Positions 9,787 to 20,163 of a stretch of DNA of 64,000 nt are shown in pieces; position 1 is the first letter of the stretch, and every line of letters starts with the position of its first letter. This DNA comes from an uncultured Alphaproteobacteria bacterium (lineage in GTDB: Bacteria; Pseudomonadota; Alphaproteobacteria; Methylaequorales; Methylaequoraceae): NCBI GenBank assembly GCA_902579395.1, contig CACHGK010000003.1, positions 84,911 through 148,910 on the forward strand. Direction: 5' to 3'. The translations under genes were made by a program, and so were the position numbers. A model generated the notes under the pieces. The model saw only the letters and a program-made list of their open reading frames with translations, was not told where the DNA came from and did no database searches.

Positions 9787-10503
9787 ATGAAAAAATTATC
9801 GTTACGGAGTCTTATTCCTAATCTATTTACATTTATTTCTTTAACATTTGGGTTAACAGCAATTAAGTTTGCAATTGAGGAAAAATGGCAAATATCAGTA
9901 TCCTTAATTGTCTTTGCATCCTTTTTAGACAATATTGATGGAAAATTAGCAAGGTTACTCAAAACTAATTCAGATTTTGGTGTGGAACTTGATTCATTAT
10001 CAGATTTTATAAGTTTTGGGATAGCTCCAGCCGTGGTTGTTTACCTATGGTCAAAATCTTTATTTTTTGAAAGTAGTTGGGCATTTGTAATTTTTTATGC
10101 AATTTGTTCATCTTCAAGACTTGCAAAATTCAATTTATCAAATTTTGAAAAGGGGGATGATTTGAAAAAAATAAAGTTTTTTTCAGGGATTTCAACTCCT
10201 GCAGCAGCTGGAATTACTTTATTGCCTATGATGTTTTATTTTAGATTTAGTCCTTCATTGAATATAAATGAATTGCTGATAAAGTTTTATATTTTTATCC
10301 CAGCTATATTAATGATTTCAAACATACCTACCTATTCTTTAAAGGGAATTAAGTTCGAGAAAAAATTGCTTCCCTTTTTAATAATATTGTTAGCAAGTTT
10401 TTTATCGCTTCTTTTGACAGACTTTTGGCTTGCCATGATCATTTTGATTGTTGTTTATTTTTTAAGTATCCCATTTGCTATAAATGAATTTAGAAAGATT
10501 TAA
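9787..10503 (+). CDS. pssA: CDP-diacylglycerol--serine O-phosphatidyltransferase
   Basis: 238-residue CDP-alcohol phosphatidyltransferase with several membrane helices. The family signature is intact: D48, D51-G52, A55-R56, G65, D69, D73. It joins CDP-diacylglycerol and serine to make phosphatidylserine for the adjacent Psd. The psd-pssA pairing decides between this and phosphatidylglycerophosphate synthase. Its end overlaps the converging RND pump gene by 14 bases. Confidence 0.93.
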   Translation: MKKLSLRSLIPNLFTFISLTFGLTAIKFAIEEKWQISVSLIVFASFLDNIDGKLARLLKTNSDFGVELDSLSDFISFGIAPAVVVYLWSKSLFFESSWAFVIFYAICSSSRLAKFNLSNFEKGDDLKKIKFFSGISTPAAAGITLLPMMFYFRFSPSLNINELLIKFYIFIPAILMISNIPTYSLKGIKFEKKLLPFLIILLASFLSLLLTDFWLAMIILIVVYFLSIPFAINEFRKI

Positions 10504-13500
10504 AAAATCTTGATTTTTCCCCAACATATATTAGGCAAGGGGTAATTATGAGTGTGAGAATAAAAGAGAACATTACTCCAAATACCATAGCATTAGATAA
10601 TTGAACCCACCACTGAGAACTTGGACTCCCAAAATTTAATTCAAAATCAATAAAATTTATATTTAAACCTATTGCCATTGGGATAAGACCAAAAAATGTT
10701 GTAAGGGTCGTGAGCATAACTGGTCTTAGTCTTTGTGCTCCAGTCCTAATTATTGAGTCTCTAATATTTTCACCTCTTTGTCTGAGATTTTTATAAGTAT
10801 CCAGTAGAACGATATTATTATTAACAACAATCCCTGCTAGTGCAATAATGCCTATTCCACTCATAACTATTCCAAATGGTTTGTCTGATAATAAAAGACC
10901 AATCATAACACCAATTGTTGAAAAAATTATGGCACTCAATATTATTAAACAATAATAAAAACTATTAAATGTTGCGATTAAAATTATAGTAATTAAAAAA
11001 ATAGAAATGAAAAATGCTTTAATTAAAAAATTTTTTGCTTCGTTTTGATCTTCCTCCTGTCCACTAAAAATAATCTCAGATTTAAAACGATCTTGGTTTT
11101 TGTTTAACCATTTTTGAACTTCTTTTACTTTATTATTACTTATTATCCCATCATTAACATCAAATTTTATCGTCTTTGAGTTTTGATTTTGATATCTAGT
11201 TATTTTACCAACCTTCTGTTTGGGAACTCGATCTACAAACAAACTCAAAGAAACAGGACCCATCTCACCTTCAATTAATATTTCATCTAATTCGTCTAGC
11301 GTTCTAAATTTTTTATCATATTTGACAACTATGTCGATTTCTTCATCACTGTCATATGGCATGAATTCAGTTACTTTTAAGCCATGAGTAAGCATTTGAA
11401 TGGCATCGCCAACAGTTTGAATGTTTATACCATGCTTATCTGCCTGAACTCTGTCTATTATTAACTCCCACTCTATTCCAGGGTTATCGATATCAGTATC
11501 AATACTTTTAATCCATGATTTTTTTTTCAAAAATGAAAATAATCTTGATGAGTCCTCCATTAAGTGATCTATATTATTATTTACAATTTTAATTTCTACA
11601 TCTCTATCTTTGGGAGGACCATCTTTTTTTTCAATATATTCAATATATATTCCTGGAAATTTATCTGTTTTGTTTTTAAGCTCTAACAAAATATCTTTTG
11701 CTTTTGGACGATTTTTCCAATTAGTAAGTTCAATTTTAATACTTCCTACAACATCTTCCGATTCACTTCTTTTTTGACCCTTTATAAAGCCACTTCGTGA
11801 GTATATATTTCTCACAAATTTATTTTTTATTATCTCCTCTTCAACATTTTTAACTATTTTATCTTTTTCAATTGGGGAAAAGTTACCTCTGGCGTGAATC
11901 ACTATTTCAGCATAATCTGGTTCTATTGGAGGAAAGTATTCTAAGCCTTTACCAAACTTGGAATAGTAAACTTGAATAAAAACTAAAGAAACAACTGTTA
12001 ATATAATTAGTTTTTTAGGGTTATCTAAACAGTACTCTATGAGATTAATATATTTTTTTTGTATTCCTTGAATATTTCTTAGGTCTCCACTCTCTAATAA
12101 ATTTAAATTTTTTAGACTCCTTTTAGACAAGGGTTTATCAAATCCAAAAATTCCTCCTATTGTCGGTATGAATATTAAGGCCATTAATAATGAAGAAGAT
12201 AATACTGCTAAAAGAGTAACTGGCAGGAAAAACATAAACTCTCCAGCAACACCAGGCCAAAAAATGAGAGGAAAGAACGCAGCTAGTGTTGTTAGTGTGG
12301 ACGCTAAAACAGGAATAAACATCTTTTTAGCCGATAAGATAAAAACTTGTTTTTTATCTATTCCCTCACTTGATCTTCTGTTTGCATATTCAACTACTAT
12401 AATCGCACCATCGATAAGAATTCCGACAGAAAGAATTAATGCAAAAAGCACAACTACATTTATCGTTACATTAAAAAAGGAGAGGATTATCATAGACAAT
12501 AAAAAAGATGAAGGTATAGAAATACTTACTAGTAGAGCAGATCTCCAACCCATAAAAAAAACGATGATTATAAGTACAATTAAAGAAGCAAGAATTACGT
12601 TATTTTCAAGGTCTTTTATCTGATTCTTAATTTTTTCTGATTCGTCTTGAAATATATCAATATTAAAAAATTTAGGTATTAGCTGTTTTTCGTTGATTAA
12701 TAATTTTTTAATTTTATTGATTGTTTCAATTATATTTTCTCCAGTTCTTTTTGAAATTTCAAGAACTATAGCGCTTTCACCGTTATTCCTTGCAAAACCA
12801 ATTTTTTCTTTGAATGAATCTCTTATTTCTGCAACATCATTTAGTGTTACAACTGAGTCGTTATTGGATTTAATTGGTATATTTAATAAGTCATTTCTAG
12901 TTTCAATCAAACTGGGTATTTTTAAATTGAAACTTCCTTTTTCATTACTTAATGTTCCTGCTGGAATCATTAAGTTACTGTTTGCTATTGAAGAAAGTAC
13001 GTCTCTGTCAGTTAGTCCATAATTTTCAACAATTTGCGGATCAACTATTATTTTAACTTCTCTTTCTGAATCACCTAAAGTTGTAACTTCAAGTACTTCT
13101 GAAAATGATTCTATCTTTTTTTTTAAATATTTTGAGTATTTTTGAATTACTCTATCTTCAACTTTACCAGAAATAGCTACTGCCAAAACTGGGAATCTTG
13201 ATAAATTTACCTCTGTTGCTCTAGGTTCATCTGTTTCAGCAGGTAATTTACTTTTTGTAATATCTATTTTTACCCTTGTATCTGAAAGAGCTTTATCTGA
13301 ATTAAATCCTGCATCGAACTCCAATATAATATTTCCTCCTCCTAGATGGGAAGTTGAAGATATCTTTTTTACACCTTCTATGTTTTTGAGCTCTCTTTCA
13401 AATGGTTTTATAAGTAATCTTTCTGAATCAGTTGGTGAAATACCTTTATGAGAAATTGATATATAAATTACTGGTAAACTTATGTCAGGATCTGACTCTT

Positions 13501-13594
13501 TAGGTAATGAAATATATTTGTATAATCCAAAAGAAATAAAGAAAAATAGAAAAGTCAAAACCAATTTTCTGAGATTGAGAATTTTTTCAATCAT
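10490..13594 (-). CDS. RND-family efflux transporter permease (AcrB-like)
   Basis: 1034 residues with the two-fold RND layout: an N-terminal helix (about 11-28), a large periplasmic loop, a helix bundle at about 330-460, a second loop and a second bundle at about 855-1025. GPFERELKNIEGV-type pore-domain wording and the GLIPMAIGL segment are present. The pump is proton-driven and exports hydrophobic compounds across the envelope. The substrate cannot be read from sequence. The adaptor gene lies directly upstream, overlapping by eight bases; no outer-membrane channel gene is adjacent. Confidence 0.9.
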   Translation of the reverse strand: MIEKILNLRKLVLTFLFFFISFGLYKYISLPKESDPDISLPVIYISISHKGISPTDSERLLIKPFERELKNIEGVKKISSTSHLGGGNIILEFDAGFNSDKALSDTRVKIDITKSKLPAETDEPRATEVNLSRFPVLAVAISGKVEDRVIQKYSKYLKKKIESFSEVLEVTTLGDSEREVKIIVDPQIVENYGLTDRDVLSSIANSNLMIPAGTLSNEKGSFNLKIPSLIETRNDLLNIPIKSNNDSVVTLNDVAEIRDSFKEKIGFARNNGESAIVLEISKRTGENIIETINKIKKLLINEKQLIPKFFNIDIFQDESEKIKNQIKDLENNVILASLIVLIIIVFFMGWRSALLVSISIPSSFLLSMIILSFFNVTINVVVLFALILSVGILIDGAIIVVEYANRRSSEGIDKKQVFILSAKKMFIPVLASTLTTLAAFFPLIFWPGVAGEFMFFLPVTLLAVLSSSLLMALIFIPTIGGIFGFDKPLSKRSLKNLNLLESGDLRNIQGIQKKYINLIEYCLDNPKKLIILTVVSLVFIQVYYSKFGKGLEYFPPIEPDYAEIVIHARGNFSPIEKDKIVKNVEEEIIKNKFVRNIYSRSGFIKGQKRSESEDVVGSIKIELTNWKNRPKAKDILLELKNKTDKFPGIYIEYIEKKDGPPKDRDVEIKIVNNNIDHLMEDSSRLFSFLKKKSWIKSIDTDIDNPGIEWELIIDRVQADKHGINIQTVGDAIQMLTHGLKVTEFMPYDSDEEIDIVVKYDKKFRTLDELDEILIEGEMGPVSLSLFVDRVPKQKVGKITRYQNQNSKTIKFDVNDGIISNNKVKEVQKWLNKNQDRFKSEIIFSGQEEDQNEAKNFLIKAFFISIFLITIILIATFNSFYYCLIILSAIIFSTIGVMIGLLLSDKPFGIVMSGIGIIALAGIVVNNNIVLLDTYKNLRQRGENIRDSIIRTGAQRLRPVMLTTLTTFFGLIPMAIGLNINFIDFELNFGSPSSQWWVQLSNAMVFGVMFSFILTLIITPCLIYVGEKSRFFKSF

Positions 13595-14633
13595 TATTTT
13601 TAATTAACTCAACTTTTTCGCCATCAAGTGTGAAATCTTGACCTTGCGTTATTATAGTCAATATTGAATTTTTCATATATTCATCTTTTACATTAATCCA
13701 ATATCCATTTCCATTATCGCTTAATATAGAAACTGGTATAAATCTAACAATTTCATTCTCAATAATTTTTATTCCAATTTCCCCTTTATTATTTAATGTA
13801 ATTAATGATGAGGGAATAAATAATGCCATTATAGGTTCTGATTTGATTTCAATTTCACTTGATAATCCACTCAAAATTTTAAAATTATTATTAATTACTT
13901 TAACCTGAATCTGAAAATTTCTAGTATTTTTGTCAGATGTTTTTGAAATATAATTGACGGTTCCATTAACTGACATATTTCCGATTCTTACGGAAGCTTT
14001 CTGATTAAGTTTAATATTTATTATTTCTTTTTCATTTGCACTTGTATTTATAAAAATCGGATTCAAGTCAACTATTTTTGCTATAGGGTCTCCTTTTTTA
14101 AGGTAGTCACCGAGCTCAACATAGCTTTCGTCAATAGAACTATCGAAAGGCATTGAGACCTTAGTATTATTCAATTCGACTTGACTTTTTTCATACTTAG
14201 CCAGTGCATTTTCAAAATTTGTTCTTGACTGACTAAGTTTTACTTCAGATCTAAATCCTTTTTGAAATAGACTTTCTGCAACTTCATATTCTTTTTTCCT
14301 CTGATTAAGCAGAGCTTCCATCTCTTTAACTCTCGCAACTTTATCTTCAGGGTCAATCAATAAGAGTTGTGTTCCAGCTTTATAATATTTTCCTTTATCA
14401 AACTGTTTTGAGCTAATTCTTCCTTCCACTTGTGATTTTAATATTACAATTCTTGAGGCATTACTAAAACCTCTTAATTTAATGATTTTAGAAAATTTTT
14501 TTCTTACAAAATCTTCAACTTCAACTTTTTTAAGGATTTCTTCTGTTTTAATATTTTCAACAGTATCTTCTTTTTTAAAAAAAAGAAAAATTGACCCAAC
14601 TGTAAAAACTATAATTAAAACTATAACTTTCAT
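13587..14633 (-). CDS. RND efflux periplasmic adaptor (membrane fusion protein)
   Basis: 348 residues with an N-terminal hydrophobic anchor (about 2-18), a split lipoyl/barrel-sandwich domain around an alpha-hairpin (QRKKEYEVAESLFQKGF, residues about 107-123) and a beta-barrel domain. This is the HlyD/AcrA-type adaptor joining the inner-membrane pump to an outer-membrane channel. It is the first gene of a two-gene unit: its end overlaps the pump start by eight bases. It diverges from the ppx/gppA gene across 79 bases. Confidence 0.88.
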   Translation of the reverse strand: MKVIVLIIVFTVGSIFLFFKKEDTVENIKTEEILKKVEVEDFVRKKFSKIIKLRGFSNASRIVILKSQVEGRISSKQFDKGKYYKAGTQLLLIDPEDKVARVKEMEALLNQRKKEYEVAESLFQKGFRSEVKLSQSRTNFENALAKYEKSQVELNNTKVSMPFDSSIDESYVELGDYLKKGDPIAKIVDLNPIFINTSANEKEIINIKLNQKASVRIGNMSVNGTVNYISKTSDKNTRNFQIQVKVINNNFKILSGLSSEIEIKSEPIMALFIPSSLITLNNKGEIGIKIIENEIVRFIPVSILSDNGNGYWINVKDEYMKNSILTIITQGQDFTLDGEKVELIKNND

Positions 14634-14712
14634 ATTATCTAAGAATTTTATTCCCGGTTTGATTAAATAATTAATTATTTATAAAATATAATCTAATTAA
14701 TAAATTAATAAA

Positions 14713-15621
14713 TTGAAAAATCCAATCTTCGCAGCAATTGATATAGGTAGTCATAATTGTAGATTAACGATTGTTGAGAAAGTTAATAATAGTTTTAAGG
14801 TTCTCCATAATTATTCTCATGGTACAAACTTAATTAAAAATCTCTCATATAATAACGAATTTACAGATATAAATATTAAAAATACTGTTAATTGTTTAAA
14901 AAAATTTTCTACACAAATTGAAAAGTTTAAAGTCGATAATTATAGGTGTATAGCTACTGAAGCCTGCAGACAAGTGGTAAATCCTGACTACTTTCTTAAT
15001 AAAGTCAAAGAGGAAACGGGAATTGAAATTGAAATAATCTCTTCCTATGAGGAAGCAAAACTGTCCTTAAAAGGCTGTGAAAAATATGTAAATAAAATGA
15101 ATAACAGAGGATTTATTTTTGATATAGGAGGTGGAAGCACTGAGTTGACCTTTTTTGATAAAAAAAATGATATCTTTAAAACAAAATCATTATCATATGG
15201 TGTTATAAACCTCTCTGAAAAAAAAGAAGTATATGGCTTTGAATTTGTTGAAAAAGAATTAAAAAACCATTTTTTATTTTGTAAAAATTTTGTTAATTCT
15301 AAATCAAATTTTATTTCCATTGGTTCCTGTAGCACAGTTACAACTTTGTGTGGAATTTTTCAAGATTTATTATATTTCGATCTCAAAAAAATTGAAGGCT
15401 TTAGAATGTCAAATAGTGAATTATTAGATATTGCAAATTTGATAAGTCTTACAAGTAAATCAAAATTAAAAAAAATGCCGTGCGTAGGTTCTCGTTATAA
15501 TCTTTTATTAAACGGTGTTGAAATTCTTAAATATATTTTGTCAATCATTCCAATTCAGATGATAATAGCAAGTCAAAAAGGATTAAGAGACGGAATTGTT
15601 AGTGATTTGTTAAGAAAATGA
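14713..15621 (+). CDS. Ppx/GppA family phosphatase
   Basis: 302 residues, the short one-module form of the exopolyphosphatase/guanosine-pentaphosphatase family. It carries the ASKHA phosphate loops: FAAIDIGSHNCRLTI near the N-terminus, CIATEACRQ, and FDIGGGSTELTFF at about 136-148. It either degrades polyphosphate or converts pppGpp to ppGpp; the sequence does not decide. The start is a TTG, the only codon giving the complete first phosphate loop. It overlaps rlmE by four bases (ATGA); a Ppx-RlmE-GuaB order is common in alphaproteobacteria. Confidence 0.87.
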   Translation: MKNPIFAAIDIGSHNCRLTIVEKVNNSFKVLHNYSHGTNLIKNLSYNNEFTDINIKNTVNCLKKFSTQIEKFKVDNYRCIATEACRQVVNPDYFLNKVKEETGIEIEIISSYEEAKLSLKGCEKYVNKMNNRGFIFDIGGGSTELTFFDKKNDIFKTKSLSYGVINLSEKKEVYGFEFVEKELKNHFLFCKNFVNSKSNFISIGSCSTVTTLCGIFQDLLYFDLKKIEGFRMSNSELLDIANLISLTSKSKLKKMPCVGSRYNLLLNGVEILKYILSIIPIQMIIASQKGLRDGIVSDLLRK

Positions 15622-16253
15622 AAAAAATTAAATTAAACAAGAAACATAAGAGAGAGAACAGCACACGATGGATTCAGAGACATTTAAATGACGAATATGT
15701 AAGAAAATCTAAAGTTGATGGATACAGATCAAGATCTTCATATAAATTATTAGAAATAGATCAAAAATTTAAAATACTTTATAAATGTAAAAATATTCTT
15801 GATTTAGGTTGTGCTCCGGGAGGATGGCTTCAAGTTGTTAAAGCTTTGACTTCCCAGCACAGTGTTATTGTGGGAGTAGATAAGTTAGAAATTGAAAATA
15901 TTAAAGGTGTAAAATTTATTAAAAAAGATATATTTGACGAAAATATAGTTAATATATTAAGTTCAAATTTTAATGATAAAGTAGATTTAGTGTTAAGTGA
16001 TATGTCACCTAATTCTTCTGGAAATAAAAGTGTTGACCATCTTAGGATAGTATCTCTGGTTGAACGTGTAATTGAAATTTCTAAAGAAATTTTAAGACCT
16101 AGGGGATTTTTAATTTCTAAAATTTTTCAAGGTGGAGCCCAAGGTGAGCTAATTCAATTAATGAAAATTCATTTAAATAATATTAGATATATTAAACCCA
16201 AGGCATCTAGAAAAGAATCATCTGAAACTTACTTAGTCGCTGAAAAAATATAA
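15618..16253 (+). CDS. rlmE: 23S rRNA (uridine-2'-O-)-methyltransferase RlmE (FtsJ/RrmJ)
   Basis: 211 residues. SAM-binding LDLGCAPGGWLQ and the catalytic K-D-K-E tetrad can be followed: SYKL early, LVLSDMSPNSSG, ISKIFQGG and KESSETYLV. It methylates the A-loop uridine (U2552 in E. coli numbering) of 23S rRNA in the 50S particle. Coupled to the Ppx/GppA gene by an ATGA overlap and followed by guaB after 42 bases. Confidence 0.94.
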   Translation: MKKIKLNKKHKRENSTRWIQRHLNDEYVRKSKVDGYRSRSSYKLLEIDQKFKILYKCKNILDLGCAPGGWLQVVKALTSQHSVIVGVDKLEIENIKGVKFIKKDIFDENIVNILSSNFNDKVDLVLSDMSPNSSGNKSVDHLRIVSLVERVIEISKEILRPRGFLISKIFQGGAQGELIQLMKIHLNNIRYIKPKASRKESSETYLVAEKI

Positions 16254-16295
16254 TTATTTTGTTTAAAATCTCAGAATTTTAGATTAAATTATCCT

Positions 16296-17765
16296 ATGAA
16301 GAATTTAACTGAAGCATTGACATTTGATGATGTTCTAATAATCCCATCAAAATCTGCAATCAAACCAACTCAGACCAATGTTGCTTCAAATCTAACAAAA
16401 AAAATAAAACTAAATATTCCCTTAATTTCAGCTGCAATGGATACCGTTACGGAATCGAAATTAGCAATCAAAATTGCACAGATGGGAGGTTTGGGAGTTA
16501 TACATAAGAATTTAGATATTGAATCCCAAGCGCTTGAGGTAAATAAAGTCAAAAGATTTGAATCTGGTATGGTTGTAAATCCAGTCACAATAAATCCACA
16601 TAATTCTCTTGAGGATGCAATAAAGTTAAAGGAAAAGAATAATATTTCTGGAATACCAGTTGTCGAAGTTGGATCAAAAAAATTAATAGGAATATTAACA
16701 AACCGAGATATCAGATTTGCTAAAAATTTTGAGCAAAGAGTTAGTTCCCTAATGACAAAAGAAAATTTAATTACTGTGTCAGAAAATATTTCTATGAATG
16801 AAGCACAGAAACTTCTTCATAAACATCGAATTGAGAAACTTCTAGTTGTTGATAAAAGTTTTAAATGCGTTGGTCTTATTACAGTTAAAGATATTGAAAA
16901 AGCGGAAAAATTTCCACTTGCATCCAAGGATAATCTTGGAAGACTTATGGTTGGGGCTGCAGTGGGAGTTGGAGAAGAACAGGGCATAAAGAGAATAAAA
17001 TTTTTAGAAAAGGTTGGAGTTGATGTTATTGCAATTGATACAGCTCATGGACACTCTAAGGATGTAATTGAAACACTAAGAAGTGCAAAAAAACTTTTCC
17101 CGAAACTTCCGGTAATTGTAGGAAATATAGCAACAGCTGAGGCTGCAAAAGATCTTATTAACGAAGGAGCAGATGCATTAAAAGTTGGAATAGGCCCTGG
17201 ATCAATTTGCACTACAAGGATAGTTGCAGGTGTTGGCGTGCCTCAATTACATGCCATAGCCGAAACTTATAGCGTTGCAAAAAAACATAAAATACCCATA
17301 ATTGCTGACGGTGGAATTAAATACTCTGGTGATATAGCTAAAGCAATTGCATTTGGAGCTGATGTTATTATGATTGGGTCTCTATTCGCTGGAACTGATG
17401 AATCGCCTGGAGAGGTTTTCTTATCGAATGGAAGAACTTATAAATCATATCGAGGAATGGGCTCTATTGCAGCAATGGGTAAAGGCTCAGCAGACAGGTA
17501 TTTTCAGGAAGAAATACAACATAATGAGAAATTTGTGCCAGAGGGCGTTGAAGGTAGAGTGCCTTATAGAGGTACAGTGGTAAAAATAATTGAGCAATTA
17601 GTTGGGGGCTTAAAGGCTTCAATGGGATATACTGGAAATAAAAATTTGATTGATTTCAAAAATAAAACCAAAGTTGTGAAGATAACATCGGCAGGTTTGA
17701 ATGAGAGTCACGTGCATAGTATATCAATAACAAGAGAGTCTCCAAATTATCAGCTTAACAAATGA
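16296..17765 (+). CDS. guaB: IMP dehydrogenase
   Basis: 489 residues, full length. A TIM barrel is interrupted by two CBS domains (about 93-205). The catalytic cysteine is C305 in [11 protein letters not shown], and the NAD/IMP-binding loop and flap motif ([14 protein letters not shown]) are present. It oxidises IMP to XMP, the committed step to GMP. The stop overlaps the guaA start (ATGA), so both steps of GMP synthesis are translationally coupled. Confidence 0.97.
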   Translation: MKNLTEALTFDDVLIIPSKSAIKPTQTNVASNLTKKIKLNIPLISAAMDTVTESKLAIKIAQMGGLGVIHKNLDIESQALEVNKVKRFESGMVVNPVTINPHNSLEDAIKLKEKNNISGIPVVEVGSKKLIGILTNRDIRFAKNFEQRVSSLMTKENLITVSENISMNEAQKLLHKHRIEKLLVVDKSFKCVGLITVKDIEKAEKFPLASKDNLGRLMVGAAVGVGEEQGIKRIKFLEKVGVDVIAIDTAHGHSKDVIETLRSAKKLFPKLPVIVGNIATAEAAKDLINEGADALKVGIGPGSICTTRIVAGVGVPQLHAIAETYSVAKKHKIPIIADGGIKYSGDIAKAIAFGADVIMIGSLFAGTDESPGEVFLSNGRTYKSYRGMGSIAAMGKGSADRYFQEEIQHNEKFVPEGVEGRVPYRGTVVKIIEQLVGGLKASMGYTGNKNLIDFKNKTKVVKITSAGLNESHVHSISITRESPNYQLNK

Positions 17766-19312
17766 AAGAGTCTGTCTTAATTATTGATTTCGGTTCACAA
17801 GTTACCAAATTAATTGCTAGACGGATTCGTGAACTTGGGGTTTTTAGTAAAATTATTCCCTACGATAAGGTTTCAAAAAAAACTATTAACCAAAAAAATA
17901 TTAAGGGTGTTATATTCTCTGGTGGTCCAAAATCAGTAAATGAAAGAAATTCACCTAGAATTTTACCGTTTATTTATGACTCCAATATTCCAATACTGGG
18001 CATATGTTATGGTTTACAATTAATTTCAAAAAATTTTGGTGGAATTATCTCACCATCAGATGATAGAGAGTTTGGAAAGACAAATTTATTTTCAAAAAAA
18101 AACTCACCACTTATTGATGGAGTAGTTGATCTAAAAAAAAAACATCAAGTATGGATGAGCCATGCAGACAAAGTCGAAAGAATTCCAAATGGTTTTGAGA
18201 CAATAGCATCAACCGAAAATTGTCAGTATGCAATAATACAAAATCTAAAAAAGCAAATATTTGGAGTTCAATTTCATCCTGAGGTGGTTCATACAAAAGG
18301 TGGAAAAAAAATATTAGAAAATTTTGTGAAAAAGATTTGTTTATGTAAAAAGGAATGGAGCATGAAAAACTTTAAAATAGAAATTTTAAAAGAGATTAAA
18401 AAAAAGGTTGGAAAAAATAAAGTGATTTGTGGGCTATCAGGCGGAGTGGATTCAACAGTCACAGCTGTTCTAATTAATAAAGCAATAGGAAAAAGATTGA
18501 TTTGTGTTTTTGTAGATACTGGTTTTATGAGAAAAAATGAAAGAGAGTTAATTGAAAGTCTGTTCAAAAAAAATTTTGATATTAAATTAAAAGTTATTAA
18601 CGCAAGTCAAATCTTTTTTAATAAACTTAAGGGTCAAAAAGATCCAGAGAAAAAAAGAAAAATAATAGGAAGAGAATTTATTAAAATATTTGAAAGATTC
18701 GCTTTAAATCAAATTGATATTAAATATCTGGCTCAAGGAACTTTATATCCTGATGTTATTGAATCTATATCAAAAGTAGGAAAATCTTTTGTAACAATCA
18801 AATCTCATCATAATGTTGGTGGATTGCCAAAAAAGATGAAATTAAAACTTTTAGAACCTCTGAAAGAGCTCTTTAAAGATGAAGTAAGAATATTAGGTAA
18901 AGAATTAAATATTCCTGATAGTTTTAATAAAAGACACCCTTTTCCTGGACCTGGTTTAGCAATTAGACTTCTAGGTGAGATTGATAAAAAAAGTATAGGA
19001 ATTCTTAGAGAAGCAGATGATATTTTCATAAAAATGATTAAAAAGGAGGGTCTTTATGATAAAATTTGGCAAGCCTTTTGTGTTTTATTACCAGTTAACA
19101 CTGTAGGGGTTATGGGAGATAATAGAACTTATGAAAAGATTTGCGTTCTCAGGGCTGTCACATCAATTGACGGGATGACCGCAGAATCTTATAAATTTAA
19201 GACTAATTTTCTAGAAAAATGTGCAAATGAAATAATTAATAATGTTCCGGGTATTAATAGAGTATGCTATGACTACACTTCAAAACCCCCAGGGACGATT
19301 GAATTTGAATAG
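17762..19312 (+). CDS. guaA: GMP synthase (glutamine-hydrolysing)
   Basis: 516 residues. The class I glutamine amidotransferase domain has its nucleophile C82 in LGICYGLQ and the FHPEVVH histidine/glutamate pair. Next is the ATP-pyrophosphatase domain with GLSGGVDSTV, and a dimerisation domain containing RHPFPGPGLAIR and ending KPPGTIEFE, the standard C-terminus. It converts XMP to GMP. Coupled to guaB. Confidence 0.97.
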   Translation: MKESVLIIDFGSQVTKLIARRIRELGVFSKIIPYDKVSKKTINQKNIKGVIFSGGPKSVNERNSPRILPFIYDSNIPILGICYGLQLISKNFGGIISPSDDREFGKTNLFSKKNSPLIDGVVDLKKKHQVWMSHADKVERIPNGFETIASTENCQYAIIQNLKKQIFGVQFHPEVVHTKGGKKILENFVKKICLCKKEWSMKNFKIEILKEIKKKVGKNKVICGLSGGVDSTVTAVLINKAIGKRLICVFVDTGFMRKNERELIESLFKKNFDIKLKVINASQIFFNKLKGQKDPEKKRKIIGREFIKIFERFALNQIDIKYLAQGTLYPDVIESISKVGKSFVTIKSHHNVGGLPKKMKLKLLEPLKELFKDEVRILGKELNIPDSFNKRHPFPGPGLAIRLLGEIDKKSIGILREADDIFIKMIKKEGLYDKIWQAFCVLLPVNTVGVMGDNRTYEKICVLRAVTSIDGMTAESYKFKTNFLEKCANEIINNVPGINRVCYDYTSKPPGTIEFE

Positions 19313-19340
19313 AATAATTTACTATAATTAAAATTTAAGG

Positions 19341-20162
19341 ATGAATACAGATTGTTATATTTGCTCAGGAAAAATCAAAAAAATAAATGATTTCTCATTC
19401 AAGTGCAAGGATTGTGATTATTATTTTTCAAATCTTAAACCTGGAGTCGGTCAAGATGTCTCTGGTTTAAAATTTTTAAGAAAAAAAAATTTTAGAAAAA
19501 TCATTGATGTTTTTCTTAAATTTAATAAAAAACCAAAAATTCTTGAAATAGGTTCAGGTGATGGATATTTTTTAGAAGAATGTATTAATTATAAATTATC
19601 AATTATTGGTTCAGAAGCATCTCAAAAAAGTGTAAAAAAATTAAGATCAAAATTTAATAATCAAATAATAAAGTTACGCTTACCTGAAAATATAAAAAAA
19701 AAATATAATAATCTTTTTGATGTAATTATATTTAACGATGTTTTTGAGCATTTGACTAAACTAAACGAGGTAATTAAATGTATAAGCCGTGTTCTAGCAA
19801 AAGATGGTGTTGTTGTTATTAATTTGCCAAGTTCAGATGGTATTAACTTTAAACTATCGAAGTTATTAATGAGTATCGGTATCTCTGAGATATATAATAG
19901 ACTTTGGCAAAAAGATTTTTCATCGCCACATTTAAGTTATTTTAATAAAAATAATTTGACTAACTTCCTTTTAAAACACAATTTCAAAATGGTTAGTGAT
20001 GGTTATTTAGATACAGTTGATTTTAACAACAAAGAGAGATTTGATAGTTTATTTAAGAATTATTTATTTAAATTTTTACTCAAAATCTTTCTAATTATTT
20101 TTTTTTATATACAAAGGATATTGCCAAAAGATAATATTTTTTTAATTTTTAAAAAGAATTAG
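19341..20162 (+). CDS. SAM-dependent methyltransferase with N-terminal zinc ribbon
   Basis: 273 residues. The first 30 residues hold two CxxC pairs (CYIC and CKDC), a zinc ribbon seen in sugar and lipid methyltransferases. A class I SAM domain follows: ILEIGSGDGYFLEE (motif I), then FDVIIFNDVFEHL and GVVVINLPSSDG. A hydrophobic C-terminal stretch (about 240-262) could touch the membrane. The substrate is unknown. It is the first gene of the glycan/modification section and points toward the dioxygenase gene, two bases from its end. No sigma-54 site is visible in front of it, unlike several neighbours. Confidence 0.75.
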   Translation: MNTDCYICSGKIKKINDFSFKCKDCDYYFSNLKPGVGQDVSGLKFLRKKNFRKIIDVFLKFNKKPKILEIGSGDGYFLEECINYKLSIIGSEASQKSVKKLRSKFNNQIIKLRLPENIKKKYNNLFDVIIFNDVFEHLTKLNEVIKCISRVLAKDGVVVINLPSSDGINFKLSKLLMSIGISEIYNRLWQKDFSSPHLSYFNKNNLTNFLLKHNFKMVSDGYLDTVDFNNKERFDSLFKNYLFKFLLKIFLIIFFYIQRILPKDNIFLIFKKN

Positions 20163-20163
20163 A